Below are positions 13,501 through 25,500 of a stretch of 64,000 nt of DNA, one piece after another. The first letter of the stretch is position 1; every line of letters starts with the position of its first letter. Both the position numbers and the translations under genes were made by a program. The notes beneath the pieces are model-generated. The model was not told the DNA's origin, did not search any database, and worked only from the letters and a program-made list of their open reading frames with translations. Where the stretch lies: NCBI GenBank assembly GCA_015143295.1, contig CM026565.1:28590052-28654051 (forward strand), written 5' to 3'. Source of the stretch: Tetracentron sinense. Lineage: Eukaryota > Streptophyta > Magnoliopsida > Trochodendrales > Trochodendraceae.

Positions 13501-16500
13501 GAGAATACTCAAAAGTCTCTATTCTTTGATTATCATTCATTAACTAAAAGTTTACAGCAAAAATGGGCTTTAAATAGGTGAAGCCCTAATTGTAAAAAAA
13601 CTAACTCTCCTAAGTACTAATCCAGCCCATTGGGCTTTCCCTAACTAAATATGACCTGCTAAATCAACCCATATGCAAATAGAACCTACTAAATCTGCCC
13701 ATTCCCAGATAGAACCTGCTAAATTGGCCCATATGCTACCTTGTCAATGTGGGGCCTTCCTAATGCTCTATGTATGCATACGAGGTCTTCAATGCCCCAA
13801 GTCATCTATCCAAAGTGACATGGGGGTCTTCGTCTTCTTCTTCCTCCTTTGGTAAACCTGAAATTCCTTGGACTCACGGATGTCCGCATCAACGGTCTTA
13901 TATTGATGAAGTCATGTAATGGCTTTCATGATTTGTGTAATCGTGTTAATGGTTTCTTTTACACTAAGTCTATGTTGACAAGGGTGTTTGTTCAATGTTG
14001 ACCATGAATATGGTTTTCAAAGAACGACCATCTTTTAAAAAGTTTTGATCTGGGGTAGTCTTTTAAAATATTTTTTTCTAAAATGAGGTTGTGATCATTG
14101 CAGACCAAGTGAAAGTGAGAATGTTAGACTTTTATAGTTTATGGTCTTGCAATAATCACCTAATTTTTGGTTTTATTAAAAACCCCCTAAGTGGTCTTCC
14201 CTAGTTAACTAGAGCCTAGAGCGTTTAGGTTGAGACCAGATAACGAAGGTGAGCATATGTATAGGGGTTGGTAACTTGGTACACCCGAGATGCATAGTAT
14301 TGTATCATTAATGGAGCACAATCAGTTATTAATTTTGTAGGCTTATAATCCTTGATGGGTTAGGATTTAGGGTCCTTTATATATAAAAGGAATTGGTCCT
14401 AACTCTCACTCCTACACTTACATACGTAAGAGGCAACTGGCAAGAGCTTCACATCTAACTACTAGAAAAGAGGAGAGTTGAAGACCTTCAACCGTACAAT
14501 TAAGAGAAGGCATTCAACTTAAAATCAAAGGAACATGTCTATAGGTATGGATTTTGATTTATTTTGGTTTTTTAATTGATTTATGCTTGCTAGATAAAAA
14601 GATCTTTAGATCATGGTTGATGTTTGGATCCTTGATTTTATTACATGAAGATCTATAAAACATATTTCCAACAATTATATACTTTATAAGTTGGATATTT
14701 TCTTATGGTCCTAGCTTATGTTAATCTAGACTGTTTCTCTCCTATTGGAGTGCCTTTGAGTCTTTTGACCTACCCTCTCCTTAAGGATGTTTGTTTATGG
14801 CTTTGATGTCAGTGCTCAACAGATCCCTTTATCAGGTCTTGAGGACAAACATGGCCCCTCTTTTCCACATAGATCTGTGTAGAGCCCCCTCATGTCTTCC
14901 AAAATATCCTTTTTTTTTCTTGTGGTTGACAATGTTGGACAAGATTTTCACATGTGATCATCTAATGCATAAAAGATGGGAATGGCCAATGGCTGTTTTA
15001 TGTGCCTCAAGGCAGAGGAAACAATGGACCACCTACTATTGCATTGCCCATTTGCCTTCAAGATTTATGGATTCTTTCTATCTTGGTTGGGGATCAATTG
15101 GGTCTTCCCTCGTACCTTTTGAGACTTCCAATCCTATTGGACTATGGTTAGGGTAATTCCCAAAGCCCGAGTTTTTTGCTCTCTACTTCCCGCCTTCCCG
15201 GTGCACAAGTATGGTGTCTTTAGAAAGAGCAAAATCATAGGATTTTTTACGGGATTATTTCCTTCTGAGATATGGTGGATATCGTGTAGAGAGGAGTTCG
15301 GCGATATCAGTTGGCTCAGTTTTTCTTGACTTCTGAGATGTGGGGGCGCTCCTATCCATGGGGTCCCTCTCAGCTTAGATCTCTTTCTAGTTATCGCCTG
15401 TTATATTTTGTTTTTTTTTTTCCGTCTGGGTTCACTTTCTTTGTGACCTCTCCTCTGCTATTGTTACTCAGATGCTTTATGCTTGATGTTTAAAATTCTG
15501 CTTTACCGATAAATAAAAGTTCTTATTGAAATCTAAATTTCTCATTTTTTAGAACTTAGGAATAGTTTGTGTTGGATATATAATTGAAAGTGGGATTCCT
15601 GTGATTTTCTCCTATTTATTTCTTCTGACTTCGAAAATGTTTCATTTCATGCTGGCTGTTGATAGTTGTAATGGATATTTTCACTATTGATTAGTTGCTG
15701 AAAATTATGTCTGCGTAACGTGTTTGAAATTGTGTCCACTACTTCATTATGTAATTTTTTTTTTGTATTATATTGCAAGCTATAACTAATTAATGATAGA
15801 GTGCAGAAAATTTAGTTCCTTTAAATTGACTGGTCATTTTGGATCTCTTCCTAGGCTGGAACACTGTAACTTGTGACTTCTTCATGTCTCGTAGCATGAA
15901 TTAGAATGCTTAAATTCTTATAACCACCACAATGTATATAACAGACAAGGAAATCGTTTAATGCTTCTAATTTCTGTAATCTTGAACGCTCTATAATTAT
16001 TGGCTAAAATGTTTGAATTTGGTTCCCTAATGTAGCTTGAGGGAGATGAATCTCAGCGCATGGCTAAACGTCGTCTTGAAAGGGAAAGAGGCCGCAGAGA
16101 GGCAACTGCTGATATGTCGGAAGACTTATCTGAAGGAGAGAAAGGAGATGTTATCAGTGACGTGTCAGCTCACGGTGATAGCGCAAGAGCCAGAATGCCT
16201 AGAATCAGTTCTGTTGATGTGATGGAGACCTGGGCTAGTCACCACAAGGAAAAAAAACTCTATATTGTGCTAATAAGGCATGAACTGAACTTTTATGCTC
16301 TAACCTTTCTAATGAGGCCAGATAGATGTCTGTAAATGATCAATTGGTGTCATACGTCAAAATTTGCACTTTAACCAATAAATAATTTTTCTGGATTGCA
16401 TACTTTCAATATTTAATGGAACATCGTATCCATTTATCTAAATGCTAATTAGACAGCTACTGCGGGCATCTTCCTAGATAACTAAACACGTGCATGCACG

Positions 16501-19500
16501 TTGCAATTAAACATATCTCTTTTTCCTAAGATTGGGGGTATAAAATTTATGGCCTCATTGGCATTCATAATGCTCTTTAATTATTTTTAACAATCAGTCT
16601 TCCTGCAGCCTTCATGGCCTGATACGGGGTGAAAATATGGAGCTCGGTCGTGATTCTGATACAGGTGGTCAGGTACTGTTGGCCATAAAATTCCTTTTTT
16701 TTGGAGTTAATTTGATTTTGCATTTAGTTCATGATTATTCACTAATTCCATTGCCAAGAATATTTATTGTCCAACTATCAGCCGAAATATAAGTACTCTT
16801 CATTTGTATTAGGTTAAGTATGTTGTGGAACTTGCAAGAGCTTTAGGAGCAATGCCAGGAGTTTATCGGGTTGATTTGCTGACGAGACAAGTATCGGCGC
16901 CAGAAGTAGATTGGAGTTATGGTGAACCAACAGAGATGTTGACTCCAATCAGCTCTGAAGGTTTCATGCATGAGATAGGGGAGAGCAGTGGTTCTTATAT
17001 TGTTCGTATACCATTTGGACCAAGAAATAAATATATTCCAAAAGAATTCCTATGGCCACACATTCCAGAATTTGTCGACGGTGCACTGAACCACATAATA
17101 CAGTTGTCCAAAGTTCTCGGGGATCAAATTGGTGGTGGGCAATCAGTCTGGCCCATTGCCATCCATGGACATTATGCAGATGCAGGTGACTCTGCTGCTC
17201 TTATATCTGGGGCTTTAAATGTACCCATGCTTTTCACCGGCCACTCGCTTGGTCGAGATAAGTTAGAACAACTTTTGAAACAAGGGCGGCAATCAAGGGA
17301 AGAAATAAATATGACATACAAAATAATGCGTCGTATAGAAGCTGAAGAGCTATCTCTTGATTCCTCTGAAATAATTATTACTAGCACTAGGCAAGAGATA
17401 CAGGAGCAATGGCGTTTGTATGATGGCTTTGATCCGATAATAGAGCGCAAACTACGAGCAAGGATCAAACGTAATGTGAGCTGTCATGGCAGGTTCATGC
17501 CTCGCATGGTTGTAAGTAATAAGACATTTTTCTTAAATTTTTTTTATGGAACCCTCAGATGCTTCTTAGTAAGTCTAAAATTACACTTGATTGTTTACAC
17601 ATTCATAGGCTCCTGATATGGTCATTGTTCTGCTGGGTATGGTCGATAAACTTCTTGCTAGTTCAGAAAATTTACTTATAAAATGATACAACTATATGCA
17701 GATAATTCCTCCTGGGATGGAGTTCCATCATATTGTTCCTCATGATGATGATATGGATGGTGACACGGTAGGAAATGAAGATAATCCTGCTTCTCCAGAC
17801 CCACCTATTTGGTCCGAGGTTTAATTATTCTTTATACTTCATTTTTTTGATCTATGATAGATTACTAATTAATCTGTGATGCTTCTCCATTCAGGTTTAA
17901 TTGTTCCGACTTATTTTCTGCTGTAGACAATAAGCCCATGAAGTTTATTTTCAATTCCTTACTCACTGGTGATTTTGATGTCAATTTTGACTTTGGGTGC
18001 TATATTTGGCAGATAATGCGCTTCTTTTCCAACCCACGCAAGCCTATGATACTTGCCCTTGCCAGGCCAGACCCTAAAAAAAACATCACGACTTTGGTTA
18101 AAGCATTTGGAGAATGTCGCCCACTAAGGGAGCTAGCCAACCTTGTATGTGTAAAACACCTATTTGCATTTCTTTGGTGAATGTCCATCTTTCATGATTT
18201 TATTGAGCATCCTGAATGGCTTAATCATTCAGATCCTTTATATGTTCTATATATAGTATATACTCACATTTTCTGTTATTGCAGACATTAATAATGGGTA
18301 ACCGAGATGGTATTGATGAAATGTCGAGCACAAATGCATCTGTTCTTATGTCAATACTTAAGCTGATTGACAAACATGATCTGTATGGTCAAGTGGCTTA
18401 TCCTAAACACCACAAGCAGTCTGATGTTCCTGACATTTATCGTCTGGCTGCGAAAACAAAGGTACTCCTTACAATTTCTACATCAGATTTTGATGAGATA
18501 AGGATTAATCATTTGTTTATTCAAATAGGAAAAAGATGAAGAGCATAGCTATCTAACTGAATAACTGATTGTCCACTTCTATAATTGTGTGAACTGTGGA
18601 GCAATCAACGAATTTTGGCGAAATAGTATTGTGCATTAATTAAATATTTCTATTAAGCCATGCGAGTGTCGTCTGTCCAGTGAATTTTGACATTTTTTCC
18701 CTATTCTGCCAATTATTTTATTTGTGCTTACTGTATATTACTTTCACACTCAAGGATGAATTTAGGAAAGAAGTATGAAAGTGGCTGTCCTTCTCTGATC
18801 TCGAACACTATAGATACTGCTCCCAGAATTAATTTTGCTGTTTATGGGACGGTAGATGGGGTAGAATGCAACTCATATAATGATTAACTCTGACATGAAT
18901 TTTTGTGTAGCTTTCTTGACACCATCACAGGATCCCTTGGTAGTGATGGTAAAAGAGTGAAACTTTGAGAGTTGCATTCTAAAGCTGTCGGTGCTATTAG
19001 TTCATGATGAAGATAGGCCCGTGGACCTCAAAGTGTACAACTGTAGGCCCAAGAAAACTCATGACAATCCATAAAACCCATAAAATGGCCCCACAAATCT
19101 GAAAATCCAGCCATGCATTAAAGGGATCTTCTAGAAAGACCAAGACTCTTTTTGGAAGTTGATAGAATACTCTAGAAAGTCAAAAAAGTTATTAAGGAAT
19201 TTCTAAAATGTCAAGAACTTTCTAGAAAGTCAAGTCTAAAGAGTTTTCTAGAAAGTTAAGAGTCTTTAATATTCTCTAGGTAGTCAAGAGTCATTTAGAA
19301 TATTCTAGAAAGCCTAAGAGTCTAGAAAGTTCAAGAGTCTTAGTTGGTCCTAGAACCTTAATGTCTTAGCTTTTATGTATAATGTTCTATTAATGCCTAT
19401 ACATAGAAGACCGTATGACAATGTAAGCATGACAGAATTGAAGTGAATGAAAGTTCTTCTTTAAGTAAGGTGTGACTCCTTGCATTGGTGGTGTGATTCC

Positions 19501-22500
19501 ATCTTCGGACGCCTAAATTGGTGAGACTCCAATCCTAGGTATTCCAAAGAAGCAGTGAGACTCTACTTCTCTTCTTTCTTTCTTTTTATTTCATTTCTCT
19601 TTAAACTTCGTATTCCATTTATTATAATCTAGCATCATTCTTCCTTCGTCCTACATCAATTTTTGGTATCAGAGCAAGTTTCGACTTCTTGGCAATTTTG
19701 TGAAAAAATGTCTACTCGAAGTGGACGACCATATGCTCCTAAACTCATGTAATCTCAACGAGATGAACTTCTTTTGGAGTTAGTTCAACAAGTGCAACAA
19801 CTCTCCCAACGTATAGACATCCTATGGTCTCGTATATTCCCGGAGCAGTCGGAAGAAGTTCAACAAGAACCCAACAATGGTGACGCAAATTTTGATGAAG
19901 TTTTTCAAGAGCATGAAGACATAGGTGGCATTGGTGAGGGCACTAGGAACAATCAGCTCAAAGCATCAGTAACTCATACTCCAATTCGCAATGACTATAC
20001 TTCGCATCGACCACCTCCACATCGTGCTGAAGCTAGAATTCCACAAGGCAATTTCCGTCAAATCTTCGAGCGTCGTGATAATTATAGAGATCGATTTGAT
20101 GGTGGATCGAGGGGAGTTAATGTGACGCCCCGAACCTGCGCCTAGGGAATCAAGTTCCGAGACGCGTGTCCGTTCGTCAAATCATGCAAGCGGAAGACTT
20201 TACCCGCAAAAATGCGGGAAATTTAAACATTTATCAGATGCTCCCAAAAAGCAAATAATACCTGTCATCACAATAGCATACAAACCATATACCTGTATTA
20301 TTTACATCAAGTTTGTTTTACAAAAGTAGGCGTCTCTATCACGGCAGGTACAACTTGTACAAGCTTCCAAAATATCCAGATAGATTTTACACTTACTGGT
20401 CAGCAGCTCCAAGATTTGCTGACACAAAAAGTCAGTGAGCTATGAAGCCCAATAAAACCACAATCCTTCTAAACTATTTTCCACATAATAACATGCATCA
20501 ATAATGATATAATAAGCAGTTCAATTTGCATGTTACAGTAAAATAGAACAGTATATAATAAATTGTGACCCAAGGTCACTTAGGGTTACGTCACCCTAAC
20601 AGAGGTTCCCGACCTCACATTACTTTCTAATTATGAGGTTCAGTTATGAATGTATTATATTACCAAATTATCGTTTCGATCATCAATCATGTTTCATTTC
20701 GAGTCCTAAGACTCTATTAATTGGCCACAGCCCATAAATGTTTAGCTTAAAGTCTCTAAATCATAACCATAATACATTGAGTCATTTAGACTCACACACG
20801 TTGTTCCGGCTTTCACCCGAACATGACAAAACCTTGGGTATACCAACCCAACTCACCTGGAATCCGATGATTCTATACCGAACTATGAGTTCACCAACTC
20901 AAACAAATACACCAACTCTGAGTATACCAACTCAGACCACTTCGTATCCGAAGCTTACACACACAACATGGGCATTCATCCAATAAGAACATTTTTTCAT
21001 TCAATTGACTGGCCACATCTACCGTGTATTCGCCGCCATCGCCCTGGGTATCAGGTATGAAGGAACCCCGACCAACCTGCCTACCGTCATCTTCTGGCTA
21101 GTCTACGGAGGAACCCCGACATCTATACCAATGCCGACATCTCCTGACGTTCCACCAAGAAGGGACCACGATAGACACGGTGCCGACATCTTCTAACCCA
21201 CCCAGAGAGGAACCCCGGACTATACAATATCTGATGTTTAGCCACTTTAAACTCCCTAGGACTCCGACATCTCCTAACTACCAGTCACGCAGGAACCACG
21301 GGCCATGCAGGACACCGCCACTCCTGACCTAGTCTAAGAGGCACCACGGACGACCTAGAAAAACAGACTGACATCTCCCGACTATCAGTCACGGAGGAAC
21401 CCCGGGCCTTACTGGGCACCGTCTCTCCTGACCTAGTCAAAGAGGAACCACGGACTATACTGAACCCTGGTTAGATTTTCTAACCACAGGTTAACCCCAG
21501 TTAACCCAAGCCTCGCTTGATTAACTGAAATACTTGGGCCTCGCGCCCGTGAACCAACTCCGGTAACACACCGTCCCGTTAGGGAGCGTTTCCAGACTAA
21601 TGGATGTCTCCATAGCCTTACAAGACATGCAAAACAACTTTTCGTCACCCTAGGGTGGCAATATAATTTACCTGGGACCCGATCTGGGCTCCTTGAAGGA
21701 CCACATAAAATCACAACATCACATAGGGGTCTCTGTCCCTTTTTCATTCATGTTAAAAGACATGCATATATATCACATGAAATAATATAGCAAAATAAGC
21801 GGAAAAAGTGAAGAAAAGGGAGGGGTTTTACTGTTTCACGCGTTTTGAGGCCTCGTAGGCAAAAACAGATGTCACCAACGCGTTCCCAACGACGATCAAC
21901 CCCGGGGTAGAGCGCATGCAACTCTCTCTCCACTTTCTCTCTCTACCTTTTTTTTTCTCTCTCTCTACACGCAAAACGAGACACCGGAGAGAAAATCGGA
22001 CGCCGCCAACGCGTCGGGAACGTCGAAAAACCTCAAGGACCCACCTCTCTCTTCTTTCTCTCTCTTCTTTCTCTCTCCTCTTTCTCTCCCTTCCTTTCTC
22101 TCTCCTCACTCTCTCTCTAAAATCTGCTGTGGCAGAATCTCCCCCTCTGTTTACAGAACGTAAATAATGGGAAAGGCTGGCCTCCTTTATATATAGATAA
22201 GGTCATGTGCTATGCACATGACCATATTTAATGGTCCCGTTGACCAAGTCAACGGTTGACCCATTTGACTATTTTTTTTTTCTCTTATGTATATAGCCTC
22301 CGTGGTCCTACTTAAAGACATCCGATTTTGACGAAACTTTAGGTGACCGAACTTGGGGCAGTCCGACACCTACTGTAAAAATTTCGGGGAAAAATACTGA
22401 GTTTTGACAGCTACACTTTAGTCCGGAAGAAAATTGCAAAACCCACTAATTTCCTGATTTCGAACACAAATCAGGCCGCCGTTTCTTCGTTTGATATAAC

Positions 22501-25500
22501 TAACTGCCGAGACGACAGACATTAGTCCCCATGGCCGACTGACACGCATTAGTGCCAACCGCACAGATTTCTATTAGGATCTCTAACAAATATTGGGTCC
22601 CACTTAATTTCTGGAAGTATGAAAATTTTCCGTTTTTCTCAATTTTATCACACATAATGGCCCCGCGGTCCTGCGAAATGATACTTGACGGAACCGATAC
22701 GGTAGGGGTGTGTCCCGGCAGTCGACCAGCACATTGTGTGCGATTTTCGCCAAATGATACTGAGATTTCCTCGGTGCACTTCAACCCTGAGCAAAATCCC
22801 CTTCTTATTAATTTAACAAATAATTAACTAATTAACCTTCATTAAAGACCCATAAACACATAATTTTATTATATTAAAATTCCAGGTCGTTACAGTTAAA
22901 GTTGAAGTTGCTGATTTCTTCAGAAAGCTAGATCCGCATGCCTTCCAAGACTGGTTAATGTCTTTGGAAGATTATTTTGATTGGTTCGAAATGTCCGAAG
23001 AATGATGGGTCCGTTTTGTGAAAATGAAACTCATGGGACAAGCTCGTATATGGTGGCATAGTATAGAGGATCGACTCTATAGACTCGGTCAACCTCCTAT
23101 CAGTGATTGGGAGGAGATGAAATTGAAGTTGAAAGAGAAGTATCTTCCTCTTGATTATGAAGAAATCATCTTTGAGGAGTTATTTCAACTTCGACAAGGA
23201 GCTTCTAGTATAAAAGAATACACGGAGAAATTCAATGAATTGACCATTCGTAGCCGGATAACAGAAGATGAGCGACAAGTTATATCGCGGTATCGGATGG
23301 GTTTGAAGATGGAAATTAAGAAGGAACTCACGACTGTACGCTTGACAAGCCTTGAAGAAGCTTACCAGTTGGCCTTAAAGAATGAAGCTCAATTAAGGCA
23401 CTCAACGCTAAAGCGTACTAGAGTTGTAGTTGGAGGATTCTCTACCTCTCAAAATGCTTCCAGTGTTTACTGTAGCAATGTGAGTACTTCAAACTCTCCT
23501 TTAATCAACAAATTCAACAACTTGAAGCCATTTGGTGGAGATAGTAACAAGGGCAAGGCTCCTATGAATAGTACATCATGCCGTGATAGTGAAGCAAAAT
23601 GCTACAAGTGTGGTGGAGCAGGGCATTATGTAGTTGTTACAAAGAACATTCACTATTGTGAAGAAGAAACCGAAGAAGATCAATTTGCTAATGATCAAGG
23701 TGTTGAACCATTAAAAGAGTCTGATATTGAAGAATTAGAAGGACTCCCTGAGACTACTCTTATAGTTCGAAGAATCTTGACCATCCCTAAGGAAGAGGAG
23801 AAAGAAGATTGGCGTCGCACCAATATTTTTCATACTCATGTAGCATGTGAAGGAAAAGTTTGCAAGGTCATCATCGATGGAGGAAGTAGCATGAACGTGG
23901 CTTCCCAGGAGTTGGTTGATAAGTTAAATCTAAAGGTGGAAAAACACCCACGACCTTATCGAGTTGCTTGGGTAAATGACACATCAATACCGGTAGGTAC
24001 TTGATGCTTAGTTAATTTTTCTTTGGGTCAAAATTATTCTGATTCAGTTTGGTGTGATGTTATCCCAATGAAAGTCAGCCACATCTTGTTGGGAAGACCA
24101 TGGCTATATGACCGCAAGGTTCAGCATGATGGGTTTACCAATACCTATACATTTTTACACAATCGTCGTTGGATTATCCTTAAGCCTATGAAGGATACCT
24201 TACCCGTGAAGAGGGTGGAAAAGAAGACCTCCTCTAATGTGCTTACCATGCGAGAATTCATAGAGGACAGCCGAGATCAAGGGCTAATTTATGCATTAGT
24301 GGGTCGTGAAGTTGAAGAACCCAAGGAAATGCCGAAGGAGCAACCACCTGAAATTCAGAAGCTTTTATTGGATTTTTCATATCTCATTCCAGAAGAACTA
24401 CCAAAAGAGTTGCCACCAATTAGGGATATCCAACATGCAATCGATTTGGTACCTGGAGCTGTTTTACCCAACTTGTCAGGCTATCGCATGAACCCAACAG
24501 AGTATGCCGAACTTAAAAGGTAAGTGGACGATCTCCTTGATAAGAGATTTATAAGAGAAAGTATGAGTCCCTGTGCAGTACTTGCTCTCCTCACTCCTAA
24601 GCGTGATGGAACTTGGAGGATGTGTGTTGATAGTCGAGTCATCAAGAAGATCACAATTAAATACAGATTTCCAATTCTAAGGCTTGACGACATGCTAGAT
24701 ATGATGGCGGGTGCAACGATCTTCTCTAAGATAAATCTTCGTAGCGGATACCACCAAATTCGCATCCGTCCAGGAGACGAATGGAAAACAACCTTCAAAA
24801 CTAAAGATGGTTTGAATGAGTGGTTAGTCATGCCATTTGGACTAACCAATGCCCCAAGCACATTCATGCGCATTATGACATAGGTACTTCGATATTTTAT
24901 TAGAAGATTTGTCATAGTCTACTTTGATGATATTCTTATCTATAGCTGATCTAATAAGGACCATGATGAGTATCTGCGTTAAGTAATGAGAGTTTTAAGA
25001 TCTGAGAAACTCTACATTAACTTGAAAAAGTGTTCTTTCATGAGTCAAAGCGTTGGTTTCTTGAGCTTTGTTGTATCATCAAGGGGAGTTGAGGCGGATC
25101 CTGAGAAGGTTAGAGCAATCATTGAGTGGCAGCTTCCTTCTAACTTTCATGAAGTACGGAGCTTCCATGGGCTAGCTACCTTCTATCGGTGATTTATTAG
25201 AAATTTCAGTACCATTATGACCCCTATTACTAAATGCATGAAGGGTGGACAGTTTGAATAGACGAAGGCCGCCACCCGAGCTTTTGAGGAGATAAAAGTG
25301 AAGATGACTGAGGCCCCAGTCCTACGACTCCTAGACTTTGAGAAGGTGTTCGAAGTTGCTTGTGATGCTTCACATGTGCGAATCGGCACCGCCTTAAGTC
25401 AAGAAGGACATCCAGTAGCTTATTTTAGCCAGAAGCTCAATGATGCCCGAAAAAGGTACTCTACCTACGATGTTGAGTTTTATGTCGTGGTCCAAGCCCT

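Larger units (their letters stand above)
19709..24003 (+). pseudogene. gag and protease region of the gypsy element, interrupted
   Basis: Starts [14 protein letters not shown] and hits a stop after 14 codons (19751), then continues to 20115, where the solo LTR 20121-22894 breaks it. It resumes at 22900 with [20 protein letters not shown], then a stop at 23004, then a long frame with IWWHSIEDR and LREEY-type gag sequence. The zinc knuckle at about 23600 is CYKCGGAGH but lacks the fourth ligand. A protease-like [10 protein letters not shown] lies near 23875. The nucleocapsid and protease would not be functional. Confidence 0.88.

Noticed and set aside
16825..17616. A 263-residue single-exon gene
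   Set aside because: It is SPS exon 5 read through its donor site into intron 5; the conserved protein continues at 17702.
21828..22167. Arg/Glu- and Ser/Leu-rich reading frames on both strands
   Set aside because: They are translations of a CT/GA-rich tract in the solo LTR leader, low complexity and without conserved sequence.
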